Source: an uncultured Flavobacteriaceae bacterium
GTDB lineage: Bacteria > Bacteroidota > Bacteroidia > Flavobacteriales > Flavobacteriaceae
NCBI GenBank assembly: GCA_943789465.1
Contig: CALSUF010000002.1
Location: forward strand, 62,001-126,000
Length of the DNA stretch: 64,000 nt
Reading direction: 5' to 3'
The position numbers and the translations under genes were made by a program. The notes under the pieces are model-generated. The model saw only the letters and a program-made list of their open reading frames with translations. It was not told where the DNA came from and searched no databases. Positions within the stretch are counted from its first letter, which is position 1, and each line of letters starts with the position of its first letter. Positions 51,125 to 61,276 of this stretch are shown piece after piece.

Positions 51125-53275
51125 TTATTCGGACTGTTGTTCGGTTCCACAATATTTGCAAAAAGCAGAATCCTTGTCAATCATAATTTTACAATTCACG
51201 CACAAGTTAACTTCTTCAATTACAGATTTAAAAGGAATACTAGTTTTAAAAGTAAAATCGTCTGGAATTTCTTTTAAAAATTTAGACTCATTTCCTTTTT
51301 CGGTTAATAAAAAGAGTTGATCTTTTGCTCTAGTTATTGCAACATAAAACAGTCGTCTTTCTTCTTCTAGAAGCAAATCGTGATTAGAAGCTTTAATAAC
51401 TTGATAAATTCTATCTTCCATCCAAATATCAGGGAATCCACCATTACCTTGTGTAAGTCCGATTATAAAAACTGCTTTTGCTTCAAGTCCTTTTGAGGCG
51501 TGAATGGTTTTTCCTGAAACAAATAATCTTTCTTGTTTAAATCTTTCAAAATATGGATTAAACATTTTACTTCTCCTATATAGAAATAGAATGTCTTCTT
51601 TTAAATACCCTTTATCTTTTAATTGCTTTACTTGGTTAACTACATATTCAATATTCTCCGTTTCTGTTTTTCCTGCATAGATATGAATTTTACTATTTGA
51701 TTTTTTAGATGATTTAACTTCTTTATCTACCTTGAATTTATTATGTTTTATAACTTCATTACTTGCACTAACAATATTTTCCGTACTTCTGTAATTGAGA
51801 CTTAACTTTATGGTTTCGGCATTTATAAAATGGTCTTTGAAGTTTACAATATAGTCAACGTTTGAACCTCTAAATCCATAAATACTTTGCCAGTCATCTC
51901 CAACACAAAACAGTTGATTTTTGTTGGTTAATAATAATTTTATTAATTCAACTTGAAGGTTATTAACATCTTGAAACTCATCTACAAGTATATATTCGTA
52001 CTTTTCTTTAAATTTATCAGCAATTTCTTGATGATTTTTAAAAAGAGAAATTGTTTTAATTATCATATCACTAAAGTCAAGATATGATTTGTTTGTGCAA
52101 TAGTTTTTATATTCCGTTATTATAGGAACAGCAAGTTTATAAAAATCTCGAACTCTTTCATGTTGGTCTTTGTCAGATTTTTCAAGTATTTGTTTTGAGG
52201 TTAAGTTTTCTACTTTAACCATATTTATTACTTGTATAGTTTGTCGTAAAAAGTCTTTTACTTCTTTATGATATGTTCTAAATTCTTCTTCAAAAGATAA
52301 AGCACTCTTATAATGATAATTTGCGGGTAATCTGTTTTTTATAATTCTTTCTAGAACTAAATTAAATAGAGCAGTATCTTTAGTTTGTTCTTCAAATGTT
52401 TTTACTAATAGTTTGTTTGCTTTTTTAAACTGCTCTTCTTTTTTTTTAGTTGGATAACTAATTTTACTTACGTGTTCTATGTAAAGATTAGCTTCAGGTA
52501 TAAAAAAATCTGGTTTGAAATCAAAATCTCTAAAGTTCACTGATGGTTCATATTCAAATTTGATGCTATGTCTATATAACCAATTAGAAATATATTGTTC
52601 GGATTTTGAACGAACTTTTGTTCCATTTAGAGAAGTGTATGGTTTTTCATAGTTTGGAGAATATGATTTTTTTTTTAATTTAATATGAATTTTATCCACC
52701 ATATAATCTAAAATATACCTTTTTAGATTGAGTAGATAATCATTTGATTCACAATTTTTAATTAGAATTTTATGAATTATTTCAAAAGAAGTTTCGGTGG
52801 CTGAAAATTTTGCAAAATCTTCATTTTTATTAGCAGATTCGCCTATAATTTTAAATTTGTTATCAAACTCATTCACTCCAAAATTTCTCATAATTCCATA
52901 ACATAGACTATGAAAAGTTTTGAGTGTTAAATTATCAATCCATTTATGCTTTGTTGTATAAAAATAGCGTTCACGTTCTTTTTCTTTTGTTGACCTATTT
53001 TTATCTGTTATTATAGTTGAATACTCCTCTGTTTCATCTGCTGAAATAATTAATCTGTCTAACATTTCATTAGCTGCATTTTTAGTAAATGTAATTGCTA
53101 AAATGTTTGAAGGATTCACACCTTTTTCTTCAATTAAGTAGATTAATTTTTGAAGTAATGTTTTTGTTTTTCCAGAACCAGCTCCAGCAAGCACAAGTAA
53201 TCTTTTACATTCACTTACAACAGCTTCTCGTTGTTTATCATTAAGACCGCTTAAATCAGTTTTTGTTTCTTCCAT
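51125..53275 (-). CDS. UvrD-type superfamily 1 helicase with an inserted nuclease-like domain and a zinc ribbon
   Basis: A 716-residue helicase. Walker A AGAGSGKTKTLL (about 30-41), ITFTKNAANEM (Ia), VDEFQDVNNLQ (II), GDDWQSIYGFRGS (III), SLNYRSTENIV (IV), TIHASKGLEAKAV (V) and YVAITRAKDQLFL (VI) are all present. Between Ib and II, residues 216-300 carry VRSKSEQYISNWL (Glu226), FKPDFFIP (Asp256) and NLYIEHVS (Glu267), the spacing of a PD-(D/E)xK nuclease. The last 28 residues hold a C-x2-C ... C-x2-C zinc ribbon (CVNC, CKYC). A single-gene cassette; a defence or DNA-repair role is inference. Confidence 0.85.
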   Translation of the reverse strand: MEETKTDLSGLNDKQREAVVSECKRLLVLAGAGSGKTKTLLQKLIYLIEEKGVNPSNILAITFTKNAANEMLDRLIISADETEEYSTIITDKNRSTKEKERERYFYTTKHKWIDNLTLKTFHSLCYGIMRNFGVNEFDNKFKIIGESANKNEDFAKFSATETSFEIIHKILIKNCESNDYLLNLKRYILDYMVDKIHIKLKKKSYSPNYEKPYTSLNGTKVRSKSEQYISNWLYRHSIKFEYEPSVNFRDFDFKPDFFIPEANLYIEHVSKISYPTKKKEEQFKKANKLLVKTFEEQTKDTALFNLVLERIIKNRLPANYHYKSALSFEEEFRTYHKEVKDFLRQTIQVINMVKVENLTSKQILEKSDKDQHERVRDFYKLAVPIITEYKNYCTNKSYLDFSDMIIKTISLFKNHQEIADKFKEKYEYILVDEFQDVNNLQVELIKLLLTNKNQLFCVGDDWQSIYGFRGSNVDYIVNFKDHFINAETIKLSLNYRSTENIVSASNEVIKHNKFKVDKEVKSSKKSNSKIHIYAGKTETENIEYVVNQVKQLKDKGYLKEDILFLYRRSKMFNPYFERFKQERLFVSGKTIHASKGLEAKAVFIIGLTQGNGGFPDIWMEDRIYQVIKASNHDLLLEEERRLFYVAITRAKDQLFLLTEKGNESKFLKEIPDDFTFKTSIPFKSVIEEVNLCVNCKIMIDKDSAFCKYCGTEQQSE

Positions 53276-53355
53276 AAATTAATTCCTACTGAAATTCGCA
53301 GTTTTTTTCAATTTTTTTTATCTATTAGTTAAGGTTTCTCATTTTTGGTCAACTT

Positions 53356-53386
53356 GCTGGCAACTACTGTATATCTGCACTGTTGC
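53356..53386 (-). repeat. Outer boundary of the helicase cassette
   Basis: GCTGGCAAC at 53356-53364 is the exact inverse complement of GTTGCCAGC at 51111-51119 across the helicase gene; with flanks, CTTGCTGGCAAC and the following TGTATA also match. The sequence to 53386 folds into a short imperfect hairpin (GCAAC ... GTTGC), perhaps a shortened junction. Confidence 0.55.
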
Positions 53387-53569
53387 GTTTATTTCGTCTA
53401 TATATTTTCAATTTACATTAAAGTTAAAACACTATAAAACAAAACCTTAACTCTTAAATATAGCTATTATGTCACTTTTTGTATTTGCAAAATATTTTTT
53501 CAAAGAACCGTATCTCGAAAATTCCCAAAAAGGATGCATATCGGAACCTTTCCAATATGGTATTCAAAT

Positions 53570-53624
53570 AAAATAATATCTAAAACTTCGGTCAAGCTGC
53601 TTATGAAGATTTAGATTTGGGGTC
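53570..53624. repeat. Direct repeat copy B at the edge of accessory region II
   Basis: The partner of 28921-28976: AAAATAATATCT, ACTTCGGTCAAGCTGCTTA, AAGATTT, TTTGGGGTC. Same strand and same relative position, between the outermost cassette and the next core gene. Confidence 0.65.
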
Positions 53625-53644
53625 AAAATCAATTGTAAATTTAT

Positions 53645-53682
53645 AAAAAAAATCACCACTATCCAAAGACACCGGTGATTTT
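53645..53682 (-). terminator. Intrinsic terminator of the acyl-CoA ligase gene
   Basis: Stem AAATCACC / GGTGATTT with a 16-nt loop and a T run on the minus strand, 43 nt after the ligase stop. Confidence 0.7.
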
Positions 53683-53724
53683 AACAAATTTGTATTTAAA
53701 GCGAATCGCTTTAAAAATAAGGGT

Positions 53725-55500
53725 TTAGACGTCTGTATATATTTTGTCTGCCAACTCTTTATAGAGTTCAAAAATGACACTACGTTTCATTTTCATAGTA
53801 GGCGTAAGGTGTCCTCCTTCAATACACCAAACCTCTGGAGTGAGCTCAAACCGTTTGATCTGTTCCCATTTCCCAAAGCCTTGGTTGGATTTGTCCACTT
53901 CTTTCTGGATACGGCTAATAATAAGCTCTGAAGCACAAATGGCTTCTGGTGTGGCCTCTATATCAAATTTTTTGCGTTCGATCCACTCTTTGATAAACTC
54001 AAAATCCAATTGAATCAAAGCTGCCGGCATTTTTTGGTTTTCACCAATCACCATTACTTGTTCAATAAAATTAGATTCTTTCAGATCGTTTTCAATTAGG
54101 GTTGGAATGATGTATTTCCCACCAGAAGTCTTAAACATTTCCTTTTTACGTCCTGTGATTTTAAGGAATCCATCGGCATCAATTTCACCTTTATCTCCAG
54201 TATGGAAATAATCGCCACTCATCACTTCTGCTGTTTTTTCAGGATCTTTAAAATACCCTTCCATCACGTTAGGACCTTTAATGAGAATTTCGCCATCTTC
54301 AGCAATTGTCACTTCTACATTAGAAATGGGTTTTCCTACCGTTCCAATTTTGAAATGCTGGTTGGCATGCATTCCTACTGAAACTACCGGAGACGTCTCT
54401 GTAAGTCCATAACCTTCCATAATCATCATTCCAGACGCACAGAAAATACGAGATAAACGGGGGTGAAGGGCTGCACTTCCCGAAACCATCGTGTGAAGTT
54501 CACCACCAAACGCGGCTTTCCATTTGCTGAAAATTAATTTGCGTGCTATTTTAAGTTTAAACTCATACCAAAATCCATTGGCTTGGTAAGGTTCGTATTG
54601 TTCCCCTAATTTGATAGCCCAGAAAAACAAAGCTCTCTTAATACCTGTCAACTCGCTGCCTTTGGCGTTTATTTTATTAAATACTTTTTCTAACAAGCGT
54701 GGCACTACACTCATCAGGTTGGGCTTGATTTCTTGTGCGTTTTCACCAATTTTATCGATGCCTTCAGCAAAATAAATTCCTACGCCTGCGTGTTGATAAA
54801 TATAAATCAAGACCCGTTCAAAAATATGACACAACGGCAAAAAACTGAGTACTCTAGTTGTGCCCTCCATGAGTGGGAGTCGTGGCATACTTGCCAAAAT
54901 ATTTTTGACCACATTGGAATGAGATAGCATGACCCCTTTAGGTTTTCCAGTGGTACCAGAAGTATAAATAATGGTGGCTAAATCAGCAGGTACAACTTCT
55001 GACTTTCGTTTTTCAACTTCAGGTTGTGTGCTTTTATCGGCTCCGAGCTCTAATAGTTTTGTGTAATTCTCACAACCTTCGATTTCATCAAAACTAAAAA
55101 CATTCTTAAGCTTGGTGTTACCTTTTACTTTTAAGACTTTATCGTAAACTTCTTGATCTGATACAAAACAATAGACGGCTTCACTATGGTTTAAAACATA
55201 TTCATAATCATCAGAAGAAATTGTAGGATAAATAGGGATATTTTGTGCACCTACTTGAAGTACACCTACATCTAAAATACACCATTCGGTACGGTTGGTT
55301 GTAGAAATAACAGCAATTTTATCGTTTTTTTGAACGCCTATTTTAAGCAAGGCCCTACTGAGTGCATTGGCTTTATTTATATATTCTTTTGAAGACGTTT
55401 TTATCCATTCACCATCTTTTTTGGATACCAATGCGGCGTCTAAATTATGGGTCTCTAATTGATAATATGCAAAGTCAAAAAGTCGAGTAATTGGTTTCAT
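53725..55500 (-). CDS. Long-chain fatty acid-CoA ligase
   Basis: A 591-residue AMP-forming ligase. IIYTSGTTGKPKGVMLSHSN is the P-loop-like A3 motif, GYGLTETSPVVS the A5 motif, YFHTGDKGEIDADGFLKITGR the A7/A8 region, and the C-terminal Lys is in a basic GGKYIIPTLIEN context. The N-terminal half is FAA1-like. It activates fatty acids, upstream of the beta-oxidation operon 5-10 kb away on the same strand. Confidence 0.93.
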   Translation of the reverse strand: MKPITRLFDFAYYQLETHNLDAALVSKKDGEWIKTSSKEYINKANALSRALLKIGVQKNDKIAVISTTNRTEWCILDVGVLQVGAQNIPIYPTISSDDYEYVLNHSEAVYCFVSDQEVYDKVLKVKGNTKLKNVFSFDEIEGCENYTKLLELGADKSTQPEVEKRKSEVVPADLATIIYTSGTTGKPKGVMLSHSNVVKNILASMPRLPLMEGTTRVLSFLPLCHIFERVLIYIYQHAGVGIYFAEGIDKIGENAQEIKPNLMSVVPRLLEKVFNKINAKGSELTGIKRALFFWAIKLGEQYEPYQANGFWYEFKLKIARKLIFSKWKAAFGGELHTMVSGSAALHPRLSRIFCASGMMIMEGYGLTETSPVVSVGMHANQHFKIGTVGKPISNVEVTIAEDGEILIKGPNVMEGYFKDPEKTAEVMSGDYFHTGDKGEIDADGFLKITGRKKEMFKTSGGKYIIPTLIENDLKESNFIEQVMVIGENQKMPAALIQLDFEFIKEWIERKKFDIEATPEAICASELIISRIQKEVDKSNQGFGKWEQIKRFELTPEVWCIEGGHLTPTMKMKRSVIFELYKELADKIYTDV

Positions 55501-55584
55501 CGAATTGTAATAAGGTTGTGAAGATGCAAAGTACTAATTTTTAAAAGAGTATCAAATTCGAATCTTTAAAATAATTTTACACAA

Positions 55585-58500
55585 TTACAATGCCTCTAAC
55601 CACTGTCTTGCATTTACAAAAGCTTCTAGCCATGGAGAGACTTCATCTGTTCTGTTTTCAGGGTAGTGTGCCCAATTCCATTGAAACGTAGAACGCTCAA
55701 TATGAGGCATTGTTACCAAGTGACGCCCTGTGCGATCACACATCATAGCTGTATTAAAATCAGAACCATTTGGATTGTGTGGGTACGTATCATAAGCATA
55801 TTTACCAACAATGTTGTATTTAGATTCCTCATAAGGTAATTTAAATTTCCCTTCGCCATGCGATATCCAAACTCCTAATGTGCTGCCTTCAAGAGATGAA
55901 AGCATCACCGAATTGTTCTTCTGAATGGTAACCGAGGTAAAAGCACTTTCGTGTTTTTGAGAATCATTGTAAGTTAATTTACCATGTTTATCATGATCAG
56001 GATTAATAAGGTCTAATTCCATCCAAAGTTGACATCCATTACAGATTCCAACAGATAATGTGTCAGTACGGTCAAAGAAATTTTTGAGTGCTAAATTAGC
56101 TTTCTCATTGTATTTAAATGCGCCAGCCCATCCTTTTGCAGAACCCAGTACATCACTATTACTAAAACCACCCACAGCACCAATAAATTGAATGTCTTCC
56201 AGAGTCTCACGTCCCGAAATTAAATCGGTCATATGAACATCCTTTACATCAAAACCTGCCAAATACATAGCGTTTGCCATTTCGCGTTCAGAATTACTCC
56301 CTTTTTCTCTTATGATAGCAGCTTTTGGTCTGTTTTCTAAGTTTAATTGAGGTAATTTTCCAGTGAATTGTTGAGGGAATGTATAACTCAGCGGTTGGTT
56401 TTTATAATTGTCATATCGATCTTTTGCCAATCCATTAGCAGTTTGTTTTTGATCGAGTAAAAATGAGGTCTCATACCATACATCTCTCAAGTGACTGACA
56501 TTTAATGCCAATGTATCCGCTGCATTTGTAATATTTAAAGTGTCTTTGTTTGTAACCGTTCCAATGTTATGAAATTCAATACTGGCTTTAGAAAGCTCCG
56601 CTTCAATTGAAGTATCAGTAGCCTGAAACACAATTCCTGAATTTTCAGAAAACAACAGTTTGATACTATCAGCTTCATTAAGCGCATTAAAGTTCAAATC
56701 GGCTCCTATGTTAGTGTCTGAAAAACATAGTTCTAGTAACGTAGTAATCAATCCGCCAGAAGCAACGTCATGACCCGCCACAATTTTATTATTTTGAATC
56801 AATTCTTGAAGCGTGTCAAATACGGTTTTCACATAAGCCGCACTTTGTACATTTGGTGTGTCTGATCCAATTGTATTTAAAACTTGTCCAAAAGCACTGC
56901 CTCCTAATTTAAAAGCATCTTGTGATATATTGATGTAATAAATAGGCCCTGCATTGGGTTTGAACAAAGGTTCAACGACCTTCGAGATGGCATTACAATT
57001 TCCTGCAGCCGTTATAATAACTGTTCCTGGAGATACCACATCACCGTCAGGATATTTTTGTTTCATTGAAAGTGAATCTTTTCCAGTTGGGACATTGATT
57101 CCCAAGTCAATGGCAAATTCAGAGATCGCTTCAACTGCACTGTATAAACGTGCATCTTCTCCTTCGTTTTTACAAGGCCACATCCAGTTTGCAGACAATG
57201 AAACACTCTGTAAACCGTCTTTCAAAGGTGCCCAAATAATATTGGTAAGTGCTTCTGTAATGGCAACTCGACTCCCCGCTTTGGGATCAATAAGTGCTGC
57301 AACAGGTGCATGTCCAATAGAAGTAGCAATTCCTTCTTGACTTGAATAATCTAGAGCCATCACACCCACATTATTTAGAGGGAGTTGCAACGGACCTACA
57401 CATTGTTGTTTGGCAACTTTTCCTCCTACACAACGGTCCACTTTATTAGTGAGCCAATCTTTACATGCAACGGATTCAAGTTTTAAAATAGCTTCAAGAT
57501 AACTTTGAAATAAACTACTATCATAAGACGCAGATTTATAATTTCTAACGATTGTTTTGTCTTCTAAAATCGTTTTTGGAGAACTTCCAAACATGTCTTC
57601 TAAATTAAAATCCATAGGTTTATTTCCCGTTGATTTTGATTCGAATACAAAACGGTGGTCGTCTGTCACGTCCCCAACCGTATACATAGGAGAGCGTTCT
57701 CTGTCCGCAATTTTCTGTAAGGAGTCAAGATGTTTTTCAGCAATCACAAGACCCATCCGTTCTTGAGATTCGTTACCGATTAATTCTTTGTTAGATAGAG
57801 TAGGGTCTCCAACAGGAAGTTGGTCTAAATCGATATGACCCCCAGTATCTTCGACCAATTCTGACAAGCAATTAAGATGTCCACCTGCTCCATGATCGTG
57901 AATTGAAACAATAAAATTTTCTTCACTTTCAATCATACCACGAACGGCATTGGCGGCACGTTTTTGCATTTCAGGATTAGAACGTTGTACGGCGTTTAAT
58001 TCAATTCCGCTAGATAAAGCTCCTGTGTCTGCTGATGATACAGCAGCGCCACCCATTCCAATGCGGTAATTTTCACCACCTAGAATGACTATTTTATCAT
58101 TTGTTTTAGGAATGTCTTTGAGTGCCTGATTGGCTTTTCCATAGCCAATACCCCCGGCTTGCATGATGACTTTATCAAAGCCTAAACGCTGAGCATCTTC
58201 TTGGTGCTCAAAAGTAAGCACAGAACCACAAATGAGTGGTTGTCCAAATTTATTACCAAAATCAGAAGCTCCGTTGGAAGCTTTGATCAAAATGTCCATA
58301 GGTGTTTGATAGAGCCAGTCCCTTTCTTTAAATCCAGCTTCCCAAGGTCGGTTTTCATTTAAACGCGAATATGAGGTCATATAAACCGCCGTTCCTGCTA
58401 ATGGGAGCGATCCTTTTCCACCAGCGAGTCGATCTCTAATTTCACCTCCAGACCCCGTTGCAGCTCCATTAAAAGGTTCAACAGTGGTGGGAAAATTATG

Positions 58501-59244
58501 GGTTTCTGCCTTGATAGAAATCACAGATTCAAAATCTTCTGTGGTATAAAAATCAGGTTTATCAGCACTTTTAGGTGCAAATTGTTCCACAACAGGCCCT
58601 TTGATAAAAGCTACGTTATCTTTGTATGCCGACACGATGCTGTTAGGGTGTTGTTTGGACGTTTCTTTTATGAGCTTGAAAAGAGAAGTTGGTTTTTCTT
58701 CCCCATCAATAATAAAGGTGCCATTAAATATTTTATGACGGCAATGTTCTGAATTGACTTGCGAAAATCCAAAAACTTCCGAGTCGGTGAGGGGGCGTCC
58801 AATTTTTTCACTGACTTGATTGAGATATGCCACTTCATCATCATTTAAAGAGAGTCCTTCTTGCTGGTTATAAGCAGAAATATCTGTAATGTTTAAAATG
58901 GGTTCTGGGGTGATGTCAATTTCAAAACTCTGTTGGTGTAAGCCTTCAAATTTTTCAGAGATCATCGGGTCAAAGTCAGAAAAATCACTTCCTATGGCAC
59001 TAAATTCTTCAATTCGAATAATGCCTTCTATGCCCATGTTTTGAGTGATTTCTACGGCGTTTGTACTCCAAGGGGTAATCATCGCTGCACGTGGACCTAC
59101 AAAATTTGAATTGAGCGTTGTCTGTTCTATTTTTGGTTGGTCGCCAAAAAGCCATTGTAGTTTGGCAATGGTTTCGGGAGTTAAATCGTTTACAGTTTGA
59201 ACTGCAAACACTTTTATATCAGGAGTTCCAAAGAAATGAATCAT
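55585..59244 (-). CDS. purL: Phosphoribosylformylglycinamidine synthase, single-chain
   Basis: A 1219-residue enzyme of purine synthesis, converting FGAR, glutamine and ATP to FGAM. The start at 59244 (MIHFFGTPDIKVF) is the family start; the longer frame adds 11 basic residues. The FGAM-synthase domains contain EHCRHKIFNGTFIIDG, THNFPTTVEPFNGAATGSGG and SIHDHGAGGHLNCLSELVED (blocks read separately). The C-terminal glutaminase has VGICNGCQLWMELDL with the catalytic Cys and ISHGEGKF with the His. It is the large (Gram-negative) type, not PurLQS. A monocistronic gene. Confidence 0.97.
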   Translation of the reverse strand: MIHFFGTPDIKVFAVQTVNDLTPETIAKLQWLFGDQPKIEQTTLNSNFVGPRAAMITPWSTNAVEITQNMGIEGIIRIEEFSAIGSDFSDFDPMISEKFEGLHQQSFEIDITPEPILNITDISAYNQQEGLSLNDDEVAYLNQVSEKIGRPLTDSEVFGFSQVNSEHCRHKIFNGTFIIDGEEKPTSLFKLIKETSKQHPNSIVSAYKDNVAFIKGPVVEQFAPKSADKPDFYTTEDFESVISIKAETHNFPTTVEPFNGAATGSGGEIRDRLAGGKGSLPLAGTAVYMTSYSRLNENRPWEAGFKERDWLYQTPMDILIKASNGASDFGNKFGQPLICGSVLTFEHQEDAQRLGFDKVIMQAGGIGYGKANQALKDIPKTNDKIVILGGENYRIGMGGAAVSSADTGALSSGIELNAVQRSNPEMQKRAANAVRGMIESEENFIVSIHDHGAGGHLNCLSELVEDTGGHIDLDQLPVGDPTLSNKELIGNESQERMGLVIAEKHLDSLQKIADRERSPMYTVGDVTDDHRFVFESKSTGNKPMDFNLEDMFGSSPKTILEDKTIVRNYKSASYDSSLFQSYLEAILKLESVACKDWLTNKVDRCVGGKVAKQQCVGPLQLPLNNVGVMALDYSSQEGIATSIGHAPVAALIDPKAGSRVAITEALTNIIWAPLKDGLQSVSLSANWMWPCKNEGEDARLYSAVEAISEFAIDLGINVPTGKDSLSMKQKYPDGDVVSPGTVIITAAGNCNAISKVVEPLFKPNAGPIYYINISQDAFKLGGSAFGQVLNTIGSDTPNVQSAAYVKTVFDTLQELIQNNKIVAGHDVASGGLITTLLELCFSDTNIGADLNFNALNEADSIKLLFSENSGIVFQATDTSIEAELSKASIEFHNIGTVTNKDTLNITNAADTLALNVSHLRDVWYETSFLLDQKQTANGLAKDRYDNYKNQPLSYTFPQQFTGKLPQLNLENRPKAAIIREKGSNSEREMANAMYLAGFDVKDVHMTDLISGRETLEDIQFIGAVGGFSNSDVLGSAKGWAGAFKYNEKANLALKNFFDRTDTLSVGICNGCQLWMELDLINPDHDKHGKLTYNDSQKHESAFTSVTIQKNNSVMLSSLEGSTLGVWISHGEGKFKLPYEESKYNIVGKYAYDTYPHNPNGSDFNTAMMCDRTGRHLVTMPHIERSTFQWNWAHYPENRTDEVSPWLEAFVNARQWLEAL

Positions 59245-59387
59245 TCGTTTTATTTTGGATATTATTCGATCCAACAAATCTAATGATTTTAAGAGTATTT
59301 TGGAATAATTTTATTTTCTAATTTATGGAGTTATTCACCAGTTTTAAACATCTGTAATACGGGTTCTAAAGCTTAATTTGAACTGAA

Positions 59388-61249
59388 TTATTGACGGATT
59401 ATTTTTTTCACCTGAACCCCAAAATTATGAGTCATTCTCACAATGTATAAACCGGAACTTAAAATCGAAATGTCTAACGACTTTGTACGATTTTTTAGAA
59501 ACGTATCTATAATTAATTCTCCTGTAATAGAATATACTTCAACCTTTAAAGGAGACGCTGAGTTGAAAAATAATTGATTTGATTCAACAGGGTTAGGGAA
59601 GAACGAAAAACTATTTTCTTCGGGGTTGTTGATGCCAAAAGTTGTTGAGTGCGACCCTAAACCTGTGACGTTATTAATGTCATAGGCATCCCATTCTCCA
59701 ACCAAATCAAACGCAGTGGTAGGATTGATAACCGTTGGTTTTCTTCTGTAAGTCACATTTTCAAATTCATTAGTACCCCCAAAGTTTCCAAAGATATCTA
59801 TGAGCACTCCATTTTTAAATAACCCTATAGGGTCATTTCCATTAAAAGACATGGCATCTCCACTAGAAAGTTGATTAGCAAGGGCTACTATCTCAGCCGA
59901 AGAATTACCTCTTGAAATGACGTGTACGTTTTCGTGGGCTAGAGTACCTGTTAATTGCAATGCGGTGCCATAAGTACCATTGCTGTTCACATCTCTCGCA
60001 ATTGTATAGGCATTTAGATTTATTGAACTACCTGTGAAATTTGCAATTTCTATGGCTTTATTGTTCCCAGCTTCTACATATTCAGAGATAAACAATTCAT
60101 TTGGTGTCGAAGTCCCTTCATTGGTTGTTTCGCAACTTTCATTACTACTCGGAGCTGTGTTGAGCGCTGCATCTCTCGCAAAAACGGTAAAGCAAAACGC
60201 TGTATTTGCTGCCAAACCAGTGACCGTAATTGAAGTGTTTGATGTACTTACAGTATTGGTGCCATCTACATAAATATCATAAGAGGTTACAGCAATATTA
60301 TCCGTTCCAGCTGTCCAGCTCAAATCAATAGAATTTACTGTTGGGTTAGATGCGGTGAGGTTTGTTGCGGCGGTTGGTACTTCTGTATCGGTCACAGGAT
60401 TCCAAATCATGGAAGCATATTCTGGATGGTCCACAAATGGATTTGCATTATTTTGAAAGTCGTATGCAGCATTATTTCGATCGCGTTCGCGCTGATCGAC
60501 AGGATCCACGTTATTATGCCAATCTAATAATAACTCAATGGCCCATGTGTAAAACTACTGCATTCATTAGAACCATCAAACATTGCAAAACTGGTGTAGC
60601 CATCAACAGTATTTTCATAGCGTACTGCAAAGTAGAGCAGTGCTCTTGCAATATCGCCTTTAAATTCATCTATGGGTTCAAATACAGTTCCAGAATATCC
60701 AGACATGGCGCTTGATCCTCTTTTAGAGCCATTAGTTGAAGCCCAATTTGTGGAAGCTACATTTCCAAAAACAAGTGAACCTCTAAAGTTATTCACACGA
60801 CCATCAGAAGGAATGACGTGATGAATGTCACTTTGCATTGGAAAGGCGCTGTTAAAGGAAGACTGTGGCACAAGGTGTTCTCTGTTGTAGCAGTCGCCTT
60901 CAGAACTTTGATTTCCACACTGGTTATTTCCATGTGTATAGTTGTAAGAGTCTGGTCCAAATGGTCTTTCTGAATACATATCTAAAATAGTCCCATCATT
61001 TTCATAATTAGTTCCTGAGCTTACCGCTGTATCAGAGTGGGTGTCCTCATAACCATTAGAACCGCTTATGCCATCTCCGTCATATAATTGGTCGTAAGAA
61101 CGAGATTGATGCCCGTTACTAGTAATTGTTTTAAGTTGCGTCTTTAGAGCGTATCCCGATAATCCGTTAGCAGAGTCGTAATAGTTTGATGGAATTTGTC
61201 CGTAAGAAAGGCTTGAAATAAGAATAGCCAAAATATATAAATGTTTCAT
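59388..61249 (-). pseudogene. T9SS-exported endonuclease I with FN3 and lamin-tail domains, frameshifted
   Basis: The reading starts at 61249 with a signal peptide (MKHLYILAILISSLSYGQI). The endonuclease I/EndA domain has CYNREHLVPQSSFNSAF and DIHHVIPSDGRVNNFRGS with the catalytic His. The frame stops after GPLSYY. One extra base in the A4 run at 60551-60554 continues it as IELLLDWHNNVDPVDQRERD, the conserved end of the nuclease. Then follow a fibronectin type III domain (NLTASNPTVNSIDLSWTAGT), a lamin-tail domain (LFISEYVEAGNNKAIEIANF) and a T9SS sorting domain (FFPNPVESNQ to KKIIRQ). It would be an extracellular nuclease of about 620 residues. Confidence 0.85.
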
Positions 61250-61276
61250 AATATCTTAAATTTAAAAATAACTGGA

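Larger units (their letters stand above)
53276..53724. other. 449-nt gap at the right edge of accessory region II
   Basis: Holds the outer boundary of the helicase cassette (53356-53386), repeat copy B (53570-53624) and the terminator of the acyl-CoA ligase gene (53645-53682). The remainder is AT-rich. No gene was seen. Confidence 0.6.
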
